Shown: piece after piece, positions 14,934 through 23,118 of the stretch
Numbering within the stretch: position 1 is the stretch's first letter
Layout of the letters: each line of letters begins with the position of its first letter
NCBI GenBank assembly: GCA_002369075.1
Contig: DFEG01000018.1
Location: 1-39,469 of the forward strand
Reading direction: 5' to 3'
Source of the DNA: Bacteroidales bacterium UBA3808
GTDB taxonomy: Bacteria; Bacteroidota; Bacteroidia; Bacteroidales; Paludibacteraceae
Length of the DNA: 39,469 nucleotides
The notes under the pieces: model-generated
Databases searched by the model: none
Seen by the model: only the letters and a program-made list of their open reading frames with translations
Told to the model about the DNA's origin: nothing
Translations under genes and position numbers: made by a program

Positions 14934-16170
14934 CCGATCCGCCGGTGCTGCTCGTCCGGGTAGTACCGCTCTCACGCTTCACAGTAGTTGTACGACCTGC
15001 ACTGTCGGTGGTTCTCACCGTGGTGCGGGTCGTTCCGTTTCTGCTGACGCGCGTGCTGATTGTCGTACCCTGCGTTTCCGTGCGGGTGGCGGTGCGGGCA
15101 CTCGTCCGGGTCGTTGCGGAGCTTCTTGCCGAGTTCGTAGTATTCGTACCGGTTGCCTGCTTGGTGGTTGCCTGCTTGGTGGTAGAAGCCGCACGAGTGC
15201 TTGTCTGAGTCTGAGTCCGGGTCTGAGTCTGGGGCGCAGTCGCGGTGCCGGTGCTCGTCTTGGCGCTCGTCTTGGCGCTCGTCTGCTGCACCTCCGTGCG
15301 GAGTTGGGCAGTGTTACGGACGGACTTGCCGGCTTTGCTCGCGTTGCGGGTCACACGGCGCTCGAACGAACTCTCGGGGTGTTGGTCGCGGTAGTCATTA
15401 CGCACGTATGTCTGCGTCAGTTGCGTATAACCGCTGTAATGCGGCTGCGCCGGATAATCGCAGCGGTGGCAGTAATGATGGTTGGCCAGATAGGTCGTCA
15501 CGTACGCCTGGTAGTGGTTCAGATAGACCGGCTGGGGGCGCGTGTAGTACGAAGGGTAGTTGCCGTAGTAATACGGCGATGACCACACCGTATAGGTCGG
15601 ACGGCCATAGACGTCCCACATCGCCGGAGTCCTGACAAACACCGGACGGACGATGTAGTTATATCCATACAAATACGGGTCACCTATCACCTCCACGTAC
15701 AGCGCGTTCGCCTGCCGTTCGGCAACCAGTGTAGCCACGTCCTGAAACAAGCCTGCGCCCACGCAGGACTGAATCAGGTAGGCATGGTAATAGCCTTGGC
15801 GGGTCTCAATCACGCGCAGGTAGTCCACCCACCCGTCGCGATTGAGATCCAGGTTATTGATCATGTAACGACCCGAGTTGAGTATCTGCTCGAACTCACG
15901 CGCCGAACGGCTCTCCGCAAAAGCGGCTGCCACGGCGTTGAGGTCGAGGTAGAAAGACGGATCGGTGTTGTAGTCGGTTGCCACAAACGTAGTCACAGTC
16001 GTTACCTTGGGCTTGGGGGTCTTCACCGTTGTTACATAGCTCGAAAACCGTTCTACCTCACGTACGTCCGAGGGAGACGGGATTGTTATGATCGATGCCG
16101 TCCAACAGCCGGTCAAGAGAAAGGACACAGGTACAAGGTACAAAGTACGAAGAAAACTATTCATTTTCAT
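14872..16170 (-). CDS. Lipoprotein with EF-hand-like motif and Thr/Arg/Ser-rich tail
   Basis: 432 residues, family not recognised. A lipoprotein signal ends at LLTGC (Cys22). The central part contains DLNRDGWVDYLRV, a calcium-binding-like DxNxDGxxD loop, in a stretch that looks like a small globular domain (about 70-150), followed by a Tyr/Pro-rich region (about 175-260) and 160 residues dominated by Thr, Arg, Ser and Ala. The tail is probably disordered or surface-exposed. The signal peptide codons include a GTACAAGGTACAAAGTAC repeat (plus strand 16130-16147). It lies 18 bp downstream of infB on the same strand and may be read through from that operon. The stop lies within batE on the other strand. 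Confidence 0.75.
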   Translation of the reverse strand: MKMNSFLRTLYLVPVSFLLTGCWTASIITIPSPSDVREVERFSSYVTTVKTPKPKVTTVTTFVATDYNTDPSFYLDLNAVAAAFAESRSAREFEQILNSGRYMINNLDLNRDGWVDYLRVIETRQGYYHAYLIQSCVGAGLFQDVATLVAERQANALYVEVIGDPYLYGYNYIVRPVFVRTPAMWDVYGRPTYTVWSSPYYYGNYPSYYTRPQPVYLNHYQAYVTTYLANHHYCHRCDYPAQPHYSGYTQLTQTYVRNDYRDQHPESSFERRVTRNASKAGKSVRNTAQLRTEVQQTSAKTSAKTSTGTATAPQTQTRTQTQTSTRAASTTKQATTKQATGTNTTNSARSSATTRTSARTATRTETQGTTISTRVSRNGTTRTTVRTTDSAGRTTTVKRESGTTRTSSTGGSVRSSRGTTTESNPRSSRRAR

Positions 16171-16188
16171 ATTTTCTCATTTTCACAT

Positions 16189-18840
16189 TTACAATGTCTT
16201 AGCTACTTCTACTTCCTCGAATGCCTCCAGGATATCGCCCTCCTTGAGGTCGTCATATGCCTTGAGCGAGAGACCGCACTCGGTGTTCACACCGGCTTCC
16301 TTGATATCGTCCTTCACATGCTTGAGGGACGCCAGCTCGGCGGTCTTGATCACTATACCGTCTCGGATGACGCGTACCTTGTTGCCGCGCTTGATCTTGC
16401 CCTCGCGGACGATACAACCGGCGATGGTGCCGACCTTGGAGATGTGGAAGGTCTGGAGTACCTCCAGGGTAGCCGTCACTTCCTCCTTCACCTCCGGAGC
16501 CAGCATGCCTTCCATAGCCGCCTTGACCTCGTTGATGGCATCGTAGATGATTGAGTAGATACGTATATCGACCTCCTCGGTCTCCGCCATTTTGCGTGCG
16601 GTACCGGTCGGACGGACGTTGAAGCCGACGATGATGGCATCGGAAGCCGCAGCCAGCATTACGTCGCTGTCCGAGATGGCACCTACGGCGCCGTGGATCA
16701 CATTGACTTGGATATTCTCCGTGGAGAGCTTGATCAGCGAGTCTTTGATGGCTTCTACCGAGCCGTCCACGTCCGCCTTGACGATGATGTTCAGTTCCTT
16801 GAAATCACCGATAGCCAGACGGCGTCCGATCTCCTCGAGACCCACGTGTTTCTTCGTGCGGATGGACTGCTCGCGCTGGAGCTGCTCACGCTTGTTGGCA
16901 ATATCTCGCGCCTCCTGCTCGGTGGGCAGTACGTTGAACTCGTCACCCGCCTGCGGCGCACCGTTCAGACCGAGTATCGAACAGGGCTCGCCGGGGTGAA
17001 CCTCCGTTATTTTCTGTCCGCGCTCGTTAAACATGGCTTTGATACGGCCGTGGAACGTGCCGGCGAGTACGATGTCGCCCATGTGGAGCGTACCGTCCTG
17101 TACGAGGAGCGTAGCTACGTAGCCGCGGCCCTTGTCAAGCGAAGACTCGATGACCGAACCTTTGGCACGGCGCTTCGGGTTGGCTTTGAGGTCGAGCATC
17201 TCCGCCTCCAGAAGCACTTTCTCCAGAAGCTCATAGACACCCGTTCCCTTCTTCGCGGATATCTCCTGGCACTGGTACTTGCCGCCCCAGTCCTCCACAA
17301 GGATGTTCATGTTCGACAGCTGCTCGCGTATCTTGTCGGGGTTGGCACCCGGCTTGTCGACCTTGTTGATGGCGAACACCATCGGTACGCCGGCAGCCTG
17401 GGCGTGGTTGATCGCCTCGATGGTCTGCGGCATGACGGCGTCGTCGGCAGCGATGATGATGATCGCTATATCCGTCACCTTGGCACCACGGGCACGCATT
17501 GCGGTGAAGGCGGCGTGTCCCGGCGTATCAAGGAACGTGATATGCTGTCCGTTCTTGAGTTTGACGTTGTAGGCACCGATGTGCTGGGTGATACCACCCG
17601 CCTCACCGGCAATCACGTTCGCGTTACGTATATGGTCGAGGAGCGAGGTCTTACCGTGGTCCACGTGACCCATTACAGTCACGATCGGACAGCGCGACTC
17701 GATATCCTCGTCGTTGACCACCTCATCGGCGTTGATCTCCTCTACCACGTGCGCCGCCACGTATTCGGTCTTGAACCCGAACTCCTCGGCTACGAGGTTG
17801 ATTGTCTCGGCGTCGAGACGCTGGTTGATAGAGACGAACAGACCGAGGCTCATGCAGGTACCGATGATCTTGTTCACGGGCACGTTCATCATCACCGCCA
17901 GGTCGTTCGCCGTCACGAACTCGGTCAGTTTGAGTATCTTGGACTGCTCCTGTGCCTCCATGATCTCGAGTTCGTGCTTCTCGCGCTCCTGCTCTCTGCG
18001 CTCGCGTTTGTACTTGGAGGTGTTGTTCTTGCTCTTGGGCTGCTGGAGGCGGCTGAGCGTCTCCTTCAGTGCGCGGTCCACCTCTTCCTGCGTTGCCTCG
18101 CGGGGCTGGCTCTTCTTGGATTTCTTACCGGCCTGGTTGCGTTTGTCGTTCGGATCGACCTTGGTCGCGTTGTTCTTGAAGCGCTCGCGTTTGCGCTTCT
18201 CGGCGGCAGCCTGCTGCTGTGCCTGCTGCGCCTGCTGACGCTCCTCGCGCTCCTTGCGTTTCTGCTCCTTGGTCTTCTTCGCCGGACGGGTGGAGGTGTC
18301 GATCGAGTCGAGGTCGATCTTGCCGATCACTTTGGGTCCGTCCTTCAGCTCGGGCTTGCCGAGGGTGAAGATATTGGGTTTGGAGGCAGCTTCCGCCTTG
18401 GCTTTTGCCTCTGTCGCCGCTTTCTCCTCCGCCGCTTTGCGTTCCGCCTCACGTTTGGCTTTTGCCTCTGCCGCCGCTTTCTCCTCCGCCGCCTTTTTCG
18501 CTGCCGCTTCCGCCTCGCGTTTGGCGGCTTCCGCAGCCGCTTTCCGTGCCGCTTCCTCCGCCGCCTTTTTCGCTGCCGCTTCCGCGGCGGCTTTCTTCGC
18601 CGCCGCTTCCGCCTCGCGGTCCGCGTTCTCACGGGCCTGACGCTCCGCCGCCTGACGGTCCGCCTCGATCTTGACGGCCAAGTCCTTGGCAAACTCCTTG
18701 GCTAAAAGCAGATAGAGATCGTCGTCGATACGCACGTTCGGATCCGACTCTACGGCATGACCGTTCTTCTCGCACCACGCGGTGAGAGTAGCCATACCTA
18801 TATTTAATTCTTTACAAGCTTTAATTAACTTTATTGCCAT
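16189..18840 (-). CDS. infB: Translation initiation factor IF-2
   Basis: 883-residue GTPase that brings fMet-tRNA to the 30S subunit and promotes subunit joining. The N-terminus has an IF2_N-type domain (MAIKLIKACKELNIGMATLTAW), then a long Ala/Lys/Glu-rich helical region (about 60-150) and a basic linker with KKTKEQKRKERE. The G domain starts near 385 with G1 GHVDHGKT (391-398), G3 DTPGHAAF, G4 NKVDKPGANPD, then domains II, III and IV ending in a conserved EEVEVAKTL. Length is normal for Bacteroidetes. It is the third gene of a rimP-nusA-infB operon, 52 bp after nusA. Confidence 0.97.
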   Translation of the reverse strand: MAIKLIKACKELNIGMATLTAWCEKNGHAVESDPNVRIDDDLYLLLAKEFAKDLAVKIEADRQAAERQARENADREAEAAAKKAAAEAAAKKAAEEAARKAAAEAAKREAEAAAKKAAEEKAAAEAKAKREAERKAAEEKAATEAKAKAEAASKPNIFTLGKPELKDGPKVIGKIDLDSIDTSTRPAKKTKEQKRKEREERQQAQQAQQQAAAEKRKRERFKNNATKVDPNDKRNQAGKKSKKSQPREATQEEVDRALKETLSRLQQPKSKNNTSKYKRERREQEREKHELEIMEAQEQSKILKLTEFVTANDLAVMMNVPVNKIIGTCMSLGLFVSINQRLDAETINLVAEEFGFKTEYVAAHVVEEINADEVVNDEDIESRCPIVTVMGHVDHGKTSLLDHIRNANVIAGEAGGITQHIGAYNVKLKNGQHITFLDTPGHAAFTAMRARGAKVTDIAIIIIAADDAVMPQTIEAINHAQAAGVPMVFAINKVDKPGANPDKIREQLSNMNILVEDWGGKYQCQEISAKKGTGVYELLEKVLLEAEMLDLKANPKRRAKGSVIESSLDKGRGYVATLLVQDGTLHMGDIVLAGTFHGRIKAMFNERGQKITEVHPGEPCSILGLNGAPQAGDEFNVLPTEQEARDIANKREQLQREQSIRTKKHVGLEEIGRRLAIGDFKELNIIVKADVDGSVEAIKDSLIKLSTENIQVNVIHGAVGAISDSDVMLAAASDAIIVGFNVRPTGTARKMAETEEVDIRIYSIIYDAINEVKAAMEGMLAPEVKEEVTATLEVLQTFHISKVGTIAGCIVREGKIKRGNKVRVIRDGIVIKTAELASLKHVKDDIKEAGVNTECGLSLKAYDDLKEGDILEAFEEVEVAKTL

Positions 18841-18892
18841 AATCTCTTTGGCAGGTGTTTATTCTCCTTGCCTTCGGAGGGAAAATGGTTAA

Positions 18893-20152
18893 TTAATCGT
18901 TTGCGAACTCAGCGGCGAGAATGCGGAGCACCTCGTCAATGGTCTCCTCCTCCAGGTCGGTACGGCGGAGCAGATCCTCCTTGCTCGTACCGAGCACCTC
19001 TTTGGCGGTGTCCATGCCGATTGCCTTGAAGGCATCGATGACCCACTGGTCGATCTCGTCGTTGAACTCGTCGAGGTAGATATCATCCAGATCCTCCTCG
19101 TTGATCTCACGATAGACGTCAATCTCGTAGCCCGTAAGCATGGATGCCAGTTTGACGTTGTAACCGCCCTTGCCGATAGCGAGGCTCACCTCCTCCGGCT
19201 TGAGATATACCTTGGCTTTCTTGTTCTCCTCGTCAATCTCCATTGAGCTGATCTTCGCCGGAGCGAGCGCACGCTGGATATAGAGGTTCACGTTGGAGGT
19301 ATAGTTGATTACGTCGATGTTCTCGTTACGCAGCTCGCGCACGATACCATGAATACGCGCACCTTTCACACCCACGCACGCGCCTACCGGATCGATACGG
19401 TCGTCGAAGGTCTCCACCGCCACTTTGGCGCGCTCGCCCGGGATACGGGCGATGTTCCTGATAGCGATCAGCCCCTCTTTCACCTCCGGGATCTCCTGCT
19501 CGAACATGCGTTGCAGGAACAGCGGAGCGGTACGGCTGAGGATGATCTTGGGGTTCTGGTTCTTGTTGTCCACCTGTACCACTACGGCGCGTACGATGTC
19601 GCCCTTGCGGTAGAAATCCGTGGCAATCTGGTTGGCTTTGGGCAGATAGAGCTCGTTGCCCTCCTCGTCGAGGAGCAGCATCTCTTTCTTCCATACCTGG
19701 TACAGCTCGCCGGAAACGATCTGACCGATCATCTCTTTGTACTTCTGGTACAACACCTCTTTCTGCAACTCCAGAATCTTGGAGGCGAGGGTCTGACGGA
19801 GGTTGAGGATCATACGTCGGCCAAAGGAAGCCAGCTCCACGCGGTCGGTCACCTCCTCGCCTACCTCCGCCTCGTCGTCCAGCTGAAGCGCGTCGCTCAG
19901 CGCAATCTGCGTGTCGGGGTTGGCGACATCGCCGTCCTCCATCACCAGACGGTTGCGGTAAATCTCCAAATCACCCTTGTCCGGGTTCACAATAACGGTG
20001 TAGTCCGCCGACGGACCGTACATTTTTGCAATCACGCTCTTGAACGACTCCTCCAGTACGGTGATGAGGGTCTGCTTGTCAATGCGTTTGAAGTCCTTGA
20101 ACTCCGAGAAAATGTCAATCAGGTTGATTGACTCTTGGTTTTTTGTTGCCAT
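18893..20152 (-). CDS. nusA: Transcription termination/antitermination factor NusA
   Basis: 419 residues. An N-terminal RNA-polymerase-binding domain (1-135) is followed by an S1 domain (GDIVRAVVVQVDNKNQNPKI), then tandem KH domains with ACVGVKGARIHGIVREL and VSLAIGKGGYNVKLASMLTG. The acidic C-terminus (NDEIDQWVIDAFKAIGMDTA) carries a short helix-hairpin-helix-like segment. It lacks the long acidic repeats of enterobacterial NusA, as expected for this phylum. It acts on elongating RNA polymerase in pausing, termination and antitermination. It lies 6 bp after rimP, so translation is probably coupled. Confidence 0.97.
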   Translation of the reverse strand: MATKNQESINLIDIFSEFKDFKRIDKQTLITVLEESFKSVIAKMYGPSADYTVIVNPDKGDLEIYRNRLVMEDGDVANPDTQIALSDALQLDDEAEVGEEVTDRVELASFGRRMILNLRQTLASKILELQKEVLYQKYKEMIGQIVSGELYQVWKKEMLLLDEEGNELYLPKANQIATDFYRKGDIVRAVVVQVDNKNQNPKIILSRTAPLFLQRMFEQEIPEVKEGLIAIRNIARIPGERAKVAVETFDDRIDPVGACVGVKGARIHGIVRELRNENIDVINYTSNVNLYIQRALAPAKISSMEIDEENKKAKVYLKPEEVSLAIGKGGYNVKLASMLTGYEIDVYREINEEDLDDIYLDEFNDEIDQWVIDAFKAIGMDTAKEVLGTSKEDLLRRTDLEEETIDEVLRILAAEFAND

Positions 20153-20158
20153 TTTTAT

Positions 20159-20617
20159 TCAGAATTTTAAATCATATTTCACATACTTGGGTTCGTCGTA
20201 CCGCCAGGTGTGGGTCACGATCTGCGTCTGTTTGCGTTTCTTGCCCTCCACGGATACCTTCTCCTCGCAATCGACGGAGAACGTCTCTTCATCCACAGAG
20301 ACGAGCTGGCCGCGGTACTTCTTGCCTTCCACCAACGCTTCGACCTCGTGCCCGAGGTTCTTCTCGAACTGCATCTTCGTCTTGAACGGATCCGTCAGAC
20401 TCACGGAACCGACCTCCAAAGAGTAGTCGGGCTCCACGGCATCCAGCTTTTCCACGAGGAACCGGTTCAGCTCCGCGCAGAAATCCACATCCACTCCGGC
20501 AAGCCTGTCCACCTCCACGAGGATGTCGTTCCCCGCTGAGATTTCAAGGGTTACCAACTCATACTCCGTACCCTCCAGGTACTGCTCAATCCATTCCTGT
20601 AACTGTTTCTTTTCCAT
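20159..20617 (-). CDS. rimP: Ribosome maturation factor RimP
   Basis: 152-residue cytoplasmic protein needed for 30S subunit maturation. It has the two-domain layout of the family: an N-terminal alpha/beta domain (ELVTLEISAGNDILVEVDRL ... AELNRFLVEKLD) with the LEVGSVSLTDPFKTKMQFEKNLG stretch linking to a C-terminal Sm-like barrel. In place of the usual LEVSSPGLDRPL the family signature reads LEVGSVSLTDPF, as in Bacteroidetes relatives. I use ATG 20617; an in-frame extension to 20659 would be read through the leader hairpin and is unlikely. First gene of the rimP-nusA-infB operon, with its own promoter at 20673-20704. Confidence 0.93.
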   Translation of the reverse strand: MEKKQLQEWIEQYLEGTEYELVTLEISAGNDILVEVDRLAGVDVDFCAELNRFLVEKLDAVEPDYSLEVGSVSLTDPFKTKMQFEKNLGHEVEALVEGKKYRGQLVSVDEETFSVDCEEKVSVEGKKRKQTQIVTHTWRYDEPKYVKYDLKF

Positions 20618-20631
20618 ATATTTTATACGAC

Positions 20632-20657
20632 GAGGGAACTCCTTTCGGGGTCCCCTC
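20632..20657 (-). promoter_or_regulatory. Leader hairpin with GAAA tetraloop before rimP
   Basis: On the minus-strand transcript, GAGGG pairs with CCCTC, GA with TT next to it and CCCC mostly with GGAG, closing on a C(GAAA)G GNRA tetraloop. One mismatch (C-A) interrupts the stem. It fills most of the 5' leader, between the promoter and the ATG 15 bases downstream. Possible autoregulatory or RNA-stability element. Confidence 0.6.
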
Positions 20658-20672
20658 ATTCAATTCACGCTG

Positions 20673-20704
20673 CAAAGGTACTAAAAATATTTGGAATATG
20701 CAAA
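20673..20704 (-). promoter_or_regulatory. Promoter of the rimP-nusA-infB operon
   Basis: Minus strand: -33 TTTG (20701-20704), 20-bp spacer beginning CATATTCCAAA, -7 TACCTTTG (20673-20680). Confidence 0.88.
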
Positions 20705-20729
20705 TATTTGGGCAATTTTTCTCAAAATA

Positions 20730-20761
20730 TTTGCTTATTTCAAAAAAAAGCAGTAATTTTG
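20730..20761 (+). promoter_or_regulatory. Promoter of the DNA methyltransferase gene
   Basis: -33 TTTG (20730-20733), 20-bp spacer beginning CTTATTTCAAA, -7 TAATTTTG (20754-20761). It lies downstream of the ATG at 20698, so that ATG cannot start the product of this promoter. Divergent from the rimP promoter with 25 bp between them. Confidence 0.85.
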
Positions 20762-20766
20762 TCCCC

Positions 20767-21726
20767 GTGATCAAACTTCTTACAAATAGCACTATCCATC
20801 CCTTATTGGACAAAATATTCAATCAGGATTGCATAGAAGGCATGAAAAGCCTTCCTGATGAAAGTGTCGATTTGGTAATAGCAGACCCCCCCTATTGGAA
20901 AGTAATAGGCGAGAAATGGGATTACCAGTGGCGCACGGAAGAAGACTATATCTCATGGTCTTTGAAATGGATGAAAGAAGTATCACGTATTTTGCGTAAA
21001 GGCGGAACTTTTTATTGCTTTGGATATTTCAGAATGCTGGCTCTGCTGATTCCTCATCTGAAGGAATTGGGTCTGGAATTACGCCAACAAATCATTATTG
21101 ATAAAGGCATGCGCGCTGTTAGCGGTAGGGCAACGAGGACATATAAAATGTTTCCTAACGTAACAGAAAGCGTAATGTTTTTCATCAAAGACAATAAAAA
21201 GTTTATCAAACCTTTTCTGAAAGAGCGTCAGCAAGCGTTAGGACTAAGCGCCAAGGAAATCAATGAGGCTTTAGGTGTCAAGTCTAACGGCGGCGGTATG
21301 TGGAGTATCTATACCGGCAAGAACGTATGCGAACAATTCCCCACCAAAGAAATTTGGGACAAGTTATCGTCTCTGCTCCAATTTGATTTGCCATACGAAA
21401 GAATATCCCAGACCTATAATGCCCAAATGGGAGTAACTGATGTGTGGACAGATATTGATTTTTACAAAGAGAAGCGCTACCATCCGACCCAGAAACCCTT
21501 AAAACTGATCAACCGTCTTGTTCTCGCCAGCAGCAATCCGGGAGATATTGTTCTCGATCCATTTTTAGGAGCCGGTTCAACAGCATTAGTGACGATTGAG
21601 CAAAACCGCCATTATATCGGTTATGAGCTGGACAAACAATATTACGATATTGCGATGCAGCGGATATACGAAACCAAGAACCGTATTAACTTCTATGATA
21701 CTGTGCCCGCTGCCGCGTTGATATAA
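20767..21726 (+). CDS. DNA methyltransferase of a type II R-M system (amino-methylating, beta-type order)
   Basis: 319 residues from GTG 20767. The catalytic motif DPPY (40-43) precedes the AdoMet-binding motif DPFLGAGST (264-272), the order of beta-class N6-adenine/N4-cytosine methyltransferases. The segment between them, including KSNGGGMWSIYTGKNV, should hold target recognition; HPTQKPLKLI is the conserved pre-motif-I stretch. The promoter predicts transcription starting almost exactly at the GTG, so the mRNA may be leaderless; TTG 20806 (LDKIFNQDCIEG) is an alternative start. Its 3' end overlaps the convergent endonuclease gene by 41 bp, and it should protect the same site. The pair is AT-richer than its surroundings, suggesting acquisition. 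Confidence 0.88.
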   Translation: MIKLLTNSTIHPLLDKIFNQDCIEGMKSLPDESVDLVIADPPYWKVIGEKWDYQWRTEEDYISWSLKWMKEVSRILRKGGTFYCFGYFRMLALLIPHLKELGLELRQQIIIDKGMRAVSGRATRTYKMFPNVTESVMFFIKDNKKFIKPFLKERQQALGLSAKEINEALGVKSNGGGMWSIYTGKNVCEQFPTKEIWDKLSSLLQFDLPYERISQTYNAQMGVTDVWTDIDFYKEKRYHPTQKPLKLINRLVLASSNPGDIVLDPFLGAGSTALVTIEQNRHYIGYELDKQYYDIAMQRIYETKNRINFYDTVPAAALI

Positions 21727-22672
21727 TAGGACGCAACGGAATCAACTCACGTAATTTTTCATCTATAACAGGCAAAGCTTGTCTTTTGTCATTTATAGGC
21801 ATGGCTTTCAACTCTTCCAGAGAAACGGAAATTTTCAGCAATGGGCGGATTTGTTTATCAAAATCCGCATGATCGAGCATTGTTTTCCATTCTTTCGGCT
21901 TTAATAGTCCGGTTGGCATATCAAGAGAAGGCATTTGTATTCCTCTCTCAACAGAAGGGTCTATATAATGAGTGATTAGGATAGCAGGAGAGGTTTCTAT
22001 GTCTTTGATAATACACTCAAAAGTCTTGATAGGATTGCATTTATAAAACTGGAAACCAAACGGATGAAGGTTCATCGGATTGGTTTTTTCATTCGCTCTC
22101 AATTTAGGCAGATAGATATTGTTATAATGATTCGTTAATAGTTGCCCAAAGACTTTCATCCGTTTATCATTAGGGTAAATCTCAAAGACGGAAATACGAA
22201 TATCGCTAAAGTCGTTCTCTTCAAATTTTGGGTAATCCATCAATAACAATACCACACGGTTCATTGTCAGATACTGTTTCAACTCTTCCTCGCTTCTGAC
22301 AGAAAAGAGCCATTTGCTATCATCCTTACGTTCGATATTGTCACTTCCGCAATTCGGACATGTATTCTCATAACGCATAACACGATGATGGCAGACATTA
22401 CATTTATCCGCCTGGTCTATTTTATTACAAGATTTCACTTCCGAGCCATCCGCCAAATCGTCACCTCTTGCACCGGTTCCTGTTCCTCTGACTCCGGTTA
22501 CCAAAGAAGCCAGATGCTGACCGATATAGCCCAACTTGACGGCGGGCGTCTGGTTGGTTATCTGTGACCATTTTTTCAAAACAGTTTTAGGCTGAATAAT
22601 AATTTCATCCAGAAATTGCCCTATCTGCGACAAATTATCACCGATAGTAAGAAATTGTGCTTGTGGTATCAT
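21686..22672 (-). CDS. MamI-like type II restriction endonuclease
   Basis: 328 residues. The region GYIGQHLASLVTGVRGTGTG followed by ARGDDLADGSEVKSC contains a PD-(D/E)xK-type core (Asp71/72, Asp75, Glu78-x-Lys80) as in the MamI family. A zinc ribbon follows: Cys91-x2-Cys94 and Cys105-x2-Cys108. MamI itself recognises an interrupted palindrome, GATNNNNATC; whether this enzyme does is inference. The assignment is supported by the convergent methyltransferase, which is its natural partner. Transcription should start near 22913, giving an unusually long 240-base leader with a large inverted repeat that may delay or limit expression. Confidence 0.8.
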   Translation of the reverse strand: MIPQAQFLTIGDNLSQIGQFLDEIIIQPKTVLKKWSQITNQTPAVKLGYIGQHLASLVTGVRGTGTGARGDDLADGSEVKSCNKIDQADKCNVCHHRVMRYENTCPNCGSDNIERKDDSKWLFSVRSEEELKQYLTMNRVVLLLMDYPKFEENDFSDIRISVFEIYPNDKRMKVFGQLLTNHYNNIYLPKLRANEKTNPMNLHPFGFQFYKCNPIKTFECIIKDIETSPAILITHYIDPSVERGIQMPSLDMPTGLLKPKEWKTMLDHADFDKQIRPLLKISVSLEELKAMPINDKRQALPVIDEKLRELIPLRPIISTRQRAQYHRS

Positions 22673-22750
22673 ATGGATTAGTTGTTAGAACGGATTTTAT
22701 GACCAAACAACATACCCATCCCTTTTCAAAAGCACAGACAAGTGGAGGTA

Positions 22751-22862
22751 AACGACGAAGTCGGCAAACTTAGTAACAATACCCCCACTTATCCATGCGA
22801 TGACAAGGACAGAGGGGGACATATATCTCGTTGTTACTTGATTAGTTTGCCGACTCGTCGTT
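22751..22862. repeat. Large imperfect inverted repeat in the endonuclease leader
   Basis: Arms 22751-22779 and 22831-22862 share AACGACGA, GTCGGCAAACT and AGTAACAA in opposite orientation, with a few extra bases between blocks. The 51-base centre has CCCCC and GGGGG runs that could add an inner stem. It lies between the endonuclease promoter and its ATG, so it should be transcribed as a long hairpin. It could instead be a small non-autonomous mobile element; I see no clear target duplication. Confidence 0.75.
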
Positions 22863-22893
22863 AAAGATATACGCCTCTTGCGCTGTATTTCAC

Positions 22894-22913
22894 CAAAGGT
22901 ATCACAACCTTTG
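22894..22913 (-). other. Small hairpin at the predicted endonuclease transcript start
   Basis: CAAAGGT-ATCACA-ACCTTTG, a 7-bp stem with a 6-base loop immediately downstream of the -7 box. It also repeats the CAAAGGTA of that box. It may stabilise the 5' end or be an operator. Confidence 0.5.
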
Positions 22914-22919
22914 TCTCTG

Positions 22920-22950
22920 CAAAGGTACTACATTTTTCTGACATACGCAA
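22920..22950 (-). promoter_or_regulatory. Promoter of the restriction endonuclease gene
   Basis: Minus strand: -33 TTG (22948-22950), 20-bp spacer beginning CGTATGTCAGA, -7 TACCTTTG (22920-22927). Confidence 0.8.
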
Positions 22951-22977
22951 GTATTTGGGTAATTTTTCCCCAAAAAA

Positions 22978-23009
22978 TTTGCATATTCCAAAAAAAAGTT
23001 TGGATACAG
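22978..23009 (+). promoter_or_regulatory. Vestigial promoter: extended -33 motif without a -7 box
   Basis: TTTGCATATTCCAAAAAAAA matches the Na/Pi transporter promoter over 20 bp, but the -7 position reads GGATACAG, not TAnnTTTG. It looks like a decayed copy. Confidence 0.4.
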
Positions 23010-23082
23010 TCGCACGTTTGTGCTCATACGCAAGCACTCAGCCTACAAAATATAAATAAATTTATTTTTCTTGCCTAATTAC

Positions 23083-23113
23083 TTGCATATGTCAAACTTT
23101 TGTTGTATCTTTG
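23083..23113 (+). promoter_or_regulatory. Promoter with no coding sequence behind it
   Basis: -33 TTG (23083-23085), 20-bp spacer beginning CATATGTCAAA, -7 TATCTTTG (23106-23113). As good as any gene promoter here, yet the next gene (mfd) begins 620 bases downstream with its own promoter. Confidence 0.8.
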
Positions 23114-23118
23114 CATCG

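Noticed and set aside
16693..18705. 670-codon open frame on the plus strand opposite infB
   Set aside because: Antisense shadow of a GC-rich conserved gene; composition is low-complexity Leu/Arg and no start signals are present.
22751..22862. Insertion sequence
   Set aside because: Only about 112 bp, no transposase and no evident target duplication; kept only as an inverted repeat of unknown origin.
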